From assembly GCA_027449965.1 (NCBI GenBank), contig DAIDKP010000005.1, positions 1-64,000 of the forward strand: DNA of 64,000 nt. The letters run 5' to 3'. Positions 55,701-62,198 of the stretch are shown piece by piece (position 1 is the first letter of the stretch; every line of letters begins with the position of its first letter). The stretch comes from Acidobacteriaceae bacterium. GTDB lineage: Bacteria > Acidobacteriota > Terriglobia > Terriglobales > Acidobacteriaceae. Both the position numbers and the translations under genes were made by a program. A model generated the notes under the pieces. The model was given only the letters and a program-made list of their open reading frames with translations, had not been told where the DNA came from and made no database searches.

Positions 55701-56163
55701 CACCTTCAATCTCCGTCTCGCTCCATACATATTTCTTCATCCCGTGTGCTGCCGACACCCACGGGCCGCCGGACTCGCTCCAGCCGGGCGAGCCGGCAAT
55801 CGCTTCTTCCATCCCAAACTTGTCTGCAATCCTGGTTGCATCGACAAATGCATCCTTCCACGGTGGAGTCATGTAGATGAGCCGCTGCTTCACGACCTGC
55901 GGTGTGTTCAGCGCGGCATCGAAGGTCTGGAATCCGCCAAGACCGATACTGTGCATCCAGTCAAGATCAAGCTGAATGCCCTGCTGTGTGATATTGCCAT
56001 TCATCCAGTGCCACCACACAAGGGGTCGCGCGCTTTGCGGTGGGTGAGTGAATCCGGCAGCCAAATCAGAGTTGATAGCAGGACCCTGACCCAGGCAAAG
56101 AAGCGCAGCGCTGGAAGCAAGCGCTGCAGCCAACACGGCATGGAACAGAGATATAGGTTTCAT
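52765..56163 (-). CDS. Secreted GH106-type glycoside hydrolase (alpha-L-rhamnosidase-like)
   Basis: A 1132-residue exported enzyme. Start at 56163 gives a signal peptide (LFHAVLAAALASSAALLCLG). The N-terminal RPLVWWHWMNGNITQQGIQL is the GH106 hallmark. Next come a carbohydrate-binding-like beta insert, the long catalytic part (GADWMGKKGIRYVINDSWEA, NEVPMGAMWTQ) and C-terminal beta-sandwich domains with RILLDLGEVKNLASISVNG. Alpha-L-rhamnosidases of this family act on pectic rhamnogalacturonan or glycosides. It is divergent from another gene of the same family. Its end lies 62 bases from the ppc start. Confidence 0.88.
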   Translation of the reverse strand: MKPISLFHAVLAAALASSAALLCLGQGPAINSDLAAGFTHPPQSARPLVWWHWMNGNITQQGIQLDLDWMHSIGLGGFQTFDAALNTPQVVKQRLIYMTPPWKDAFVDATRIADKFGMEEAIAGSPGWSESGGPWVSAAHGMKKYVWSETEIEGGKPFVGKLPAPPSVTGAFQNEAIHDALGSPQGAKTPPTYYADSVVIAYRQPSGDVDLNALHPMVTTSGGSPDLAMLTDGDLVHTTGIAIPAAGQSAWIQYAFDHPVTLRSVTIVPEDPSRIAAMISGISAPHKTLEASDDGQDFREVAKLDSDGAPETVVTFPATTARYFRVSFLRVPPPPPPAWASGIDPKSFGIALPEAPTEYKIAELVLHPGARVNHFVEKAAFVAVPDLYEYATPGQDEDQAIDKSDVIDITSKMQPDGTLNWTPPAGKWVVVRFGYSLLGITNHPATAEATGLEVDKLNHAFVRDYMEKYLDSYKNTVGADWMGKKGIRYVINDSWEAGSQNWTDDMIQKFRARRGYDPTPWMPVLTGHIVQSAAASDQFLWDFRKTIADLIADEHYGQLEKTLHQWGMGHYGESHESGRAFVADGMEVKKFNEVPMGAMWTQTPGVNHVQYGYNADDRESASVAHIYGQNLAAAESMTAAAAPFAWYPAVLKPTADQEFLNGINRIVIHESAHQPLVDKKPGLTLGPFGQWFNRNETWANQAGAWVTYLARTSYMLQKGRFDADLIYFYGEDSNLTAIFAHSSPNVPAGYGFDYVNADALIHVLGVRDGKITTPGGVTYSVLGLDPYSRHMSLPVLLAIHKLVEQGATVAGPKPLDDPSLADDHAEFRRLSEELFGDGTGVHAVGMGKVYAGSTPAEAFQAIHLAPDFDYSREQAKTHLEFVHRKLSGADIYFVDNRSDLPADVTASFRIAGRQPELWRADTGSIQKASFTVAGGKTFVPLQLEPWGTIFVVFRTPTQVTHFTIPEPRDTILETLSGPWAVNFPPHWGAPDSITLPSLISWADSSETGVKFFSGTGTYTHIVQIPASALRAGSRILLDLGEVKNLASISVNGVAMGVAWHMPYRMDITRALHSGQNTLRIAVTNAWVNRMIGDLQPGATQYTFTDVKPYRANSSLLPSGLLGPVRLIAETRR

Positions 56164-56375
56164 AGAATTTCTCACAGGACTGAAATACTGAAACGCCTCT
56201 CTCGTTGGAATGGCCCACAAACGCGCGGAGAATCCAGTCATTTCGAGAGATGGTTTCCAGTGCGCCAGCAACACTATCACGAAAAGCGATAAATCCTAAA
56301 GAAGAAACAGTTCGCAATTGAATTTACGAGGGTTACATGCCGCCGATAGAATGGAACGGATTCGCGGAGGAGAGC

Positions 56376-59324
56376 ATGGGAGCATCGAATGCAAAATGCA
56401 CGATCGGTCAGCAGAAATCCGGTCTCAGTTGCAGCAGATCGCCGAAACCCACACGGCTGCGAAAACCAAAGTGCAAGGCAGGAAAAACTGCTGGCATAAT
56501 TTTGCTCTGCTTGTGCAGCCTGTTGACAGCACGCGGATGGTCACATCCTCCTGACTCTGAATCCCCTGCAACTTCGCAGAGCATTCAGTCTTTACGTAAA
56601 AGCTTTCTGAATCCTCCCGCATCAAGCCGGATCATGATGCGCTGGTGGTGGTTTGGCCCGTCCGTCACGGACGAAGAGATCAAGCGCGAACTGAAGCAGA
56701 TGAAAGCAGCAGGCATCGGTGGGGTGGAGTTAGCTAGCCTCTATGCGCAGGCACTCGATGACTCGACAACAGGCTTTCAGAACTTTTCCTACGGCTCGCG
56801 GCAGCATATAGAGGCGCTTCGCTTTGCTGTGAAAACGGCTCGCGCCTTGGGTCTGCGCGTGGACCTCACCCTGGGCAGTGGATGGCCGTATGGTGGCCCA
56901 GAGATTCCAATCAATCTGGCCTCAGGCAAGCTCCGCGTCGAGCACATTCCAGTTCCGGACGGAGCAACCACGGTGATGGCACCTGCCGTGGAAGCGGCTG
57001 AGCAGCGTATTGAGGCGTTTCTGATACCAGCTTCTGCATCTTCAAACGAAAAAGCTGAAGCGCAACCCATCGCACCTCCCACCCGGGAGACCTACCATTT
57101 CCCTGCAGCCAACGTGGATCGCGAATTGATTGCGTTTATCGCCAGCCGGACGGGTATGACCGTGAAGCGGCCCTCCGTCGGCGCCGAAGGATTTGTGCTC
57201 GACCACTATGATAGCGTCGCGCCGAAGCGACACCTGGATACCGTGGGCGAACAGCTGATCTCCGCCTTCGATGGACATCCGCCCGATGCAGTCTTCAGCG
57301 ACAGCCTGGAGGTGTATGCCTCGGACTGGACGCCTAAACTGCTGGCTGAATTTCAAACGCGCCGCGGCTACGATCTCAGACCCTATCTATTGGCGCTGGT
57401 CACAGATATAGGCCCGCAAACAGCGGCGATTCGCCATGACTGGGGCGAAACTCTGACTGAACTGGCAGACTCCAACTACCTCACGCCACTGGCAACCTGG
57501 GCACATGCACATGGCACAAAACTGCGCGCGCAGGTCTATGGGTATCCACCTGTGAATCTGGCAAGTAACGCTCGCGTCGATCTGCCTGAAGGCGAAGGCA
57601 AAGCCACATTCCGGATGTGGCGAGAATTCTCCGATACCCGCTGGGCTGCTTCCGCAGGGCATCTCTTTCACCGCAATGTCATCTCCTCAGAGACGTGGAC
57701 ATGGCTCGATTCTCCTGCTTTTCGCGCAACTCCACTGGACATGAAGGCCGAGGCTGATCTGCATTTTGTGCAGGGCATCAATCAACTGGTCGGTCATGGA
57801 TGGCCTTACTCTCCGCCGCAGGCAGGTGAGCCGGGATGGCGCATGTATGCCGCAGCAGCTCTCAACGCGCACAACCCGTGGTTTGCGGCCATGCCGGAAC
57901 TGAATTCGTATTTGCAAAGAGTGAGTTGGGCATTGCGACAGGGATCTCCGGTAAACGATGTTGCGCTCCTGCTTCCCGACGACGACGTCTGGGCAAGTTT
58001 TCACGCTACGGTCAAGCCTGGCTCCGCGCCAGCTTCAGCTTTGGAATTCAATGACTCAGGCTCGAATGTCACCATCGATGAGCAGATGGGCAAGCGACTC
58101 GGTCCGGAATTGATCGGTCAGATACTGGACGCAGGATTCAACCCCGACTTTGTCGATGCCGAGGCACTGGACGAGGTAGGGATCCACTACCGCGCGCTGG
58201 TTTTGCCTGATATCCATCGTATTCCTGTCGAGACTTATCAGAAAATTCTGGAGTTTGCACAACACGGCGGAGTGGTGATTGCCACACGGAGAATGCCCGC
58301 AACAGCTCCGGGACTGGAGAATGCGGCGGAGCAAAGCGCACGCATTCAGTCGATTTCTCGTGAACTGTTTGACGGCGCAACTCCAACCGCAATCTTCCTG
58401 CCCGATCAAGCACAACTTGGTCCTGCTCTGGCAAAGCGAATCAGACCCGATGTTGAAATGACCGATGCGGATAGGCAAACGATCCAGGAACTCGGATGGA
58501 TGCATCGCCGGTTGCAACAGGGCAATCTCTATTTTGTGACGAACACTTCCAATCATGCGCTGAACTGCTCCCTGCGTTTTCGTGATCGCAGCCAGAGCGT
58601 AGAGCTTTGGAATCCATTTGACGGCTCAGTCAGGTCGATCCTGGCCATCGATCCGATACCCCTGCATCTGGCAGCCTACGATTCGCTGCTTGTCTTCTTC
58701 CCAAACTACGCCACAACGGCAAATGTACCGCTCGTTCAATGGAGTGAAGTAAGCAGAATCGATCTCTCCCACGACTGGCACGTTCACTTTGAAGGTACGA
58801 CGATTCAGCGTGAATATACCAATCTGCGCTCGTGGACCGACGACGCAACCACCCGATTCTTCTCTGGCCGCGCTGTCTATTCGCGTGAGGTGCAAATCCA
58901 GACGACCAGCAAGGATCATCCTGAGCAATTCATCCTGCACTTCGGCCAGGGAAACGCTTTGCCGCTGCCTTCTCCACCCGGGGATCACAATATGAAAGCT
59001 TATCTTGATCCGCCCGTACGCGAGGTAGCCGAAGTCTTTGTGAATGGCCATCGAGCTGGCATAATCTGGCGTCCACCCTGGCGTCTGGATGTGACACATT
59101 GGGTCGTAAGCGGAGTCAATTCTCTGCGGATTGTGGTAGCGAATACCGCCATCAACAAGATGTCCGGCGAACCGCAACCGGATTTGCGCCTTCTGCGTGC
59201 GCGTTACGGAACACTCTTCACCCCGCAGGATATGGGTCATCTGGAGCCGATCCCCTCCGGGCTGATGGGACCACTAACTCTGGTTCGGTTACAACAGAAG
59301 AGTCTTTTGGCTGCCGGGCACTGA
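56376..59324 (+). CDS. Secreted GH106-like glycoside hydrolase
   Basis: A 982-residue protein. ATG 56376 with GGAGGAG directly before it is preferred over ATG 56337. An atypical N-terminus: about 40 basic residues, then a hydrophobic stretch (GIILLCLCSLLTARGWS). SRIMMRWWWFGPSVTDEE begins the GH106-type domain, with GSGWPYGGPEIPINLASG. FSDSLEVYASDWTPKLLAEF and LVLPDIHRIP follow, and the C-terminal beta domains contain VREVAEVFVNGHRAGIIW. Related to, but clearly diverged from, the gene on the other side of the 212-base promoter region. Rhamnosidase activity is inferred. Confidence 0.85.
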   Translation: MGASNAKCTIGQQKSGLSCSRSPKPTRLRKPKCKAGKTAGIILLCLCSLLTARGWSHPPDSESPATSQSIQSLRKSFLNPPASSRIMMRWWWFGPSVTDEEIKRELKQMKAAGIGGVELASLYAQALDDSTTGFQNFSYGSRQHIEALRFAVKTARALGLRVDLTLGSGWPYGGPEIPINLASGKLRVEHIPVPDGATTVMAPAVEAAEQRIEAFLIPASASSNEKAEAQPIAPPTRETYHFPAANVDRELIAFIASRTGMTVKRPSVGAEGFVLDHYDSVAPKRHLDTVGEQLISAFDGHPPDAVFSDSLEVYASDWTPKLLAEFQTRRGYDLRPYLLALVTDIGPQTAAIRHDWGETLTELADSNYLTPLATWAHAHGTKLRAQVYGYPPVNLASNARVDLPEGEGKATFRMWREFSDTRWAASAGHLFHRNVISSETWTWLDSPAFRATPLDMKAEADLHFVQGINQLVGHGWPYSPPQAGEPGWRMYAAAALNAHNPWFAAMPELNSYLQRVSWALRQGSPVNDVALLLPDDDVWASFHATVKPGSAPASALEFNDSGSNVTIDEQMGKRLGPELIGQILDAGFNPDFVDAEALDEVGIHYRALVLPDIHRIPVETYQKILEFAQHGGVVIATRRMPATAPGLENAAEQSARIQSISRELFDGATPTAIFLPDQAQLGPALAKRIRPDVEMTDADRQTIQELGWMHRRLQQGNLYFVTNTSNHALNCSLRFRDRSQSVELWNPFDGSVRSILAIDPIPLHLAAYDSLLVFFPNYATTANVPLVQWSEVSRIDLSHDWHVHFEGTTIQREYTNLRSWTDDATTRFFSGRAVYSREVQIQTTSKDHPEQFILHFGQGNALPLPSPPGDHNMKAYLDPPVREVAEVFVNGHRAGIIWRPPWRLDVTHWVVSGVNSLRIVVANTAINKMSGEPQPDLRLLRARYGTLFTPQDMGHLEPIPSGLMGPLTLVRLQQKSLLAAGH

Positions 59325-59408
59325 CAGAGCGGGTCAAATGTCCTGAGATTTGCCAAGGAAAATCCATCGATGCGACACGCCCAGATAAAAGTATTTATTC
59401 CTCTGGCC

Positions 59409-60398
59409 TGCCCCCAATTTCCGCACACAGATAATACTTAGCCAGCCGCAGTCGTAGCGGTGGGAAAGTGAAAAACGGTTTCATCGTTTTTCAAGCAGGC
59501 TTGGCCTGCGTCTTTTCCACGGCCAGCTTTTGCGGCGAACTCCGACGGCGTCCTGTAGTTCAGGCTGCTGTGTGGCCTCCTTTGGTTGTAGTCGTTGCGC
59601 CAGCTGGCAATGATCCGTCTTGCTTCGAACAGGTTCTGGAACCAGCTGACGCGAAGACAATCCTCTCGCAGTTTGCTGTTGAAGCTCTCCACGTAGGCGT
59701 TCTGCGTGGGCTTGCCCGGCTGGATGTGAACGAGATCGATGTTTTCGCTTCTTGCGGCGCAGCGCCAGGCCGGCTTCGCGATAGATCCGGTGCACCCGCT
59801 TGTGGTTCACCTGCTCGCCTTCACGACCGAGCAGCATGTGTAGACGACGATAGCCGAAGCGCGGCTTCTCGCGAGCCAACGCGATCAGACGCTCACGCAA
59901 GCTGTTGTCGTTCTGCCGCGGTCTATAGCGATAGCTCGAAACCGGAACCAGCAACAGGCGGCAGGCTCGGCGTTCGGTGAAGGCGAACTTCTCCCGGATG
60001 TGCTCGACAGATGCCTTCATCGCTGCGAGCCGGGGTCCCCGCGGACAGGTCTTCGTCCGTGGGGTGGAAGCTCCATCCGTTTTTTCTATCACCGACTGCA
60101 GCGCTTCCTTGTCCAGACTCAGATCCGCAACCAGCTTGCGTAATCGGGCATTTTCATCCCGCAGCCGCCTGGCTTCCTGAGCCTCGCTCACATCCATGCC
60201 ACCGTACTTCGACTTCCAGGCATAGACCGTGTGCGTGCTTACGCCCACTTCCCGGGCCACGTCCTCAGCCTTGCGGCCAGCCTCCAGCTGCTTGACCGCT
60301 GCAATCATCTACCCTTCTGTGTGCTTGCTCCTCGACATCGCTCCGCACCTTCCTGAATACGAAAATCGTACTCGCTTCTGTGCGGAAAACGGGGTTCA
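59409..60398 (-). mobile_element. Defective IS3-family insertion sequence with intact ends
   Basis: Terminal inverted repeats: TGCCCCCAATTTCCGCACA at 59409-59427 and, on the opposite strand, TGAACCCCGTTTTCCGCACA ending at 60398. They match at 14 of the last 16 positions. Both ends have TG/CA tips and are flanked by GGCC (59405-59408 and 60399-60402), a 4-bp target duplication as expected for IS3. The element is 990 bp, about 250-300 bp short of a full IS3 because of a deletion in orfB. Confidence 0.9.
59438..60338 (-). pseudogene. IS3-family transposase orfA-orfB, inactivated
   Basis: OrfA begins at ATG 60338 (MSRSKHTEG) but codon 10 is TAG (60311-60309); the frame then continues MIAAVKQLEAGRKAEDVARE with the helix-turn-helix and leucine-zipper region. 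The usual A6C slippery heptamer is at 60085-60079. OrfB follows (MKASVEHIREKFAF, RFGYRRLHMLLG) until LALRRKKR near 59750. There about 300 bases, including both catalytic Asp residues, are missing, and the frame shifts to the C-terminal part (HIQPGKPTQNAYVESFNSKL, containing the catalytic Glu). Non-functional. Confidence 0.9.
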
Positions 60399-60449
60399 GG
60401 CCACCACAAAACGCGCTATTGTGACCAAACACGCGCCAGGACGTTTTCC

Positions 60450-60484
60450 AAACAAAGAAAAAGCCCGCTGATTTAGCAGGCTTT
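60450..60484 (-). terminator. Intrinsic terminator of tRNA-Glu(CUC)
   Basis: On the minus strand, AAAGCCTGCT (60484-60475), loop AAATC, AGCGGGCTTT (60469-60460) and a T-rich tail TTCTTTGTTT. Confidence 0.88.
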
Positions 60485-60497
60485 AGCGTCAGATAGC

Positions 60498-60572
60498 TGG
60501 TAGCGCTAACGGGAATCGAACCCGTGTTTTAAGATTGAGAATCTCACGTCCTAACCCCTAGACGATAGCGCC
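60498..60572 (-). tRNA. tRNA-Glu (anticodon CUC)
   Basis: Minus-strand cloverleaf: acceptor GGCGCTA with TAGCGCT (G1 pairs with U72), D-arm TCTAGGGGTTAGGA, anticodon loop TTCTCAA (anticodon CTC), T-loop TTCGATT, and CCA encoded at 60500-60498. A terminator follows. It is the second tRNA-Glu in the window, with a different anticodon. Confidence 0.93.
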
Positions 60573-60698
60573 ATTACCTAAACTACTGTAACAAAAAACT
60601 GTGGGCCATGAATAGGGCTGGAGCGCCATGGCGGGGTGTGGATGAGGAAGATGCTGGCGAACGACAGCAGCAGATTTCCTGAGGGGTGAGAACAGTAT

Positions 60699-60886
60699 TA
60701 GGGTCTGTACACACTACCCGGACGGTGGCGCCGGGAGCTATTTCTTCCTGTGGAGAAGTGAGGAGCGGGGAATACCGGGTGTATTCAAGCGACGCGGGAC
60801 GAAGAGAGGGAAAAATCGGCCCCGGCCCTTCGGGTTGCGGAGTAGCTCGCAACGCCATCCGCTCCGGGTTGCGTCAACAGACCCTA
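60699..60886. repeat. 188-bp palindromic element flanked by TA (MITE-like or structured RNA)
   Basis: Outer arms TAGGGTCTGT (60699-60708) and ACAGACCCTA (60877-60886) pair perfectly over 10 bp. After a 7/7 internal loop, ACCCGGA (60716-60722) pairs with TCCGGGT (60863-60869). TGGCG/CGCCA and GAGCTA (60735-60740)/TAGCTC (60843-60848) continue inward as one long rod. The rest of the 480-base gap before ispH shows nothing else. It could be a MITE (TA target duplication) or a 6S-type RNA; the sequence alone does not decide. Confidence 0.6.
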
Positions 60887-61052
60887 GCAAGGCGGTAACG
60901 CAAAAGGAAAGACAACGATAAGTGCTTCCGCACATGCAACGGTCATAGATGCGGAGTGAGCGGCGGTGGCGAGCCGGGGGTGAAAGGCAAAAGTCTGGCT
61001 ACGGGCTGGAATGGGAAGGATTGAAGTTGATTCGTTGCTATACTGGGATGGT

Positions 61053-62078
61053 ATGCAGAGTGCAATGGAATCTATTTCCAATCCGGGTTCGGTGCCGACT
61101 GTGGCCGGGCAGAAGCGCGTGTTGTTGTTGAAGCCGAGGGGGTTTTGCGCGGGCGTGGTGCGCGCGATCGACATTGTGAAGATTGCACTGGAGACCTTTG
61201 GCGCACCGATCTATGTGCGGCGGGAGATTGTGCATAACCGTTTTGTGGTAAACGAGCTGGCCGAGAAGGGCGCGATCTTTGTGCATGAGATCGAGGAGGT
61301 GCCGGAGGGTCAGCGGGTGATTTACAGCGCGCACGGGGTTTCGCCGGCGGTGCGCGAGGCGAGTCTGGCGCGAAAGCTGAAGGTGATCGACGCGACGTGT
61401 CCTCTGGTGACGAAGGTGCATGTGGAGGCGGTGAAGTTCGCCAAGCAGGGCTATTCGTTGGTGCTGGTGGGGCATCGCGATCATGACGAGATTGAAGGAA
61501 CACTGGGCGAAGCCCCGGAGGCTACGCAGGTGGTGTCGAACGTGGCCGAGGTGGAGGCGCTGATGGTGCCGGACCCGGAGCGCGTGGCGTATCTGACGCA
61601 GACGACGTTGTCGCTGGATGAAGCTCGCGATATTATCCAGGCGCTGAAGTTGAAGTATCCGAAGATTGTGGGGCCGCACACGCAGGATATCTGCTACGCG
61701 ACGGAGAACCGGCAGGTGGCGGTGCGCAATGTGGCGCCGGGCGCGGAGCTGGTGCTGGTGGTGGGATCGACGAACAGCTCGAACTCGAACCGTCTTGTGG
61801 AGGTCTCAAATAATCTGGGGACGAAGGCGTATCTGATTGACAACTCGAAGGCGATTGACCCGAAGTGGCTGGAGAATGTGCAGTCGGTGGCCGTGACAGC
61901 AGGCGCGTCAGCACCGGAGGTTCTGGTGGAGGACGTGATCAATTATTTGCAGCAAAACGGATATTCGAGCGTCGAAGAAGTAGAAGTCATGCCGGAAAAC
62001 GTGCGTTTTGGGCTGCCGCCAGAGATTGTGCAGGCGATTGGCGGGGCAGACGGCGGCGCACCGGTTCCCGTGCAGTAG
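61053..62078 (+). CDS. ispH: 4-hydroxy-3-methylbut-2-enyl diphosphate reductase
   Basis: A 341-residue [4Fe-4S] enzyme, the last step of the MEP isoprenoid pathway. The three cluster cysteines are C32 (PRGFCAGVVRAI), C116 (DATCPLVTKVH) and C214 (TQDICYATENR). Other signatures include HGVSPAV, GHRDHDEIEGT and GSTNSSNSNRL. Start set at ATG 61053, eight bases after TATACT and without a ribosome site. It lies 120 bases upstream of squalene-hopene cyclase on the same strand, an arrangement linking isoprenoid supply to hopanoid synthesis. Confidence 0.95.
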   Translation: MQSAMESISNPGSVPTVAGQKRVLLLKPRGFCAGVVRAIDIVKIALETFGAPIYVRREIVHNRFVVNELAEKGAIFVHEIEEVPEGQRVIYSAHGVSPAVREASLARKLKVIDATCPLVTKVHVEAVKFAKQGYSLVLVGHRDHDEIEGTLGEAPEATQVVSNVAEVEALMVPDPERVAYLTQTTLSLDEARDIIQALKLKYPKIVGPHTQDICYATENRQVAVRNVAPGAELVLVVGSTNSSNSNRLVEVSNNLGTKAYLIDNSKAIDPKWLENVQSVAVTAGASAPEVLVEDVINYLQQNGYSSVEEVEVMPENVRFGLPPEIVQAIGGADGGAPVPVQ

Positions 62079-62198
62079 TCTGCGGAAGCGCGGAATGAGC
62101 CGCGTTGTGGTGGAACGGTTCCCGACGGGCGCTCAGATGAGATGGCGAGCGGGAGCTTTCTGCTCTTTTGCGGTGAAGTGAGGCATGCGGCAACGGAT

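Noticed and set aside
60583-60858. 91-codon minus-strand frame (Pro/Ser-rich)
   Set aside because: It begins inside the 188-bp palindrome and spans mostly that element; no ribosome site and no domain features.
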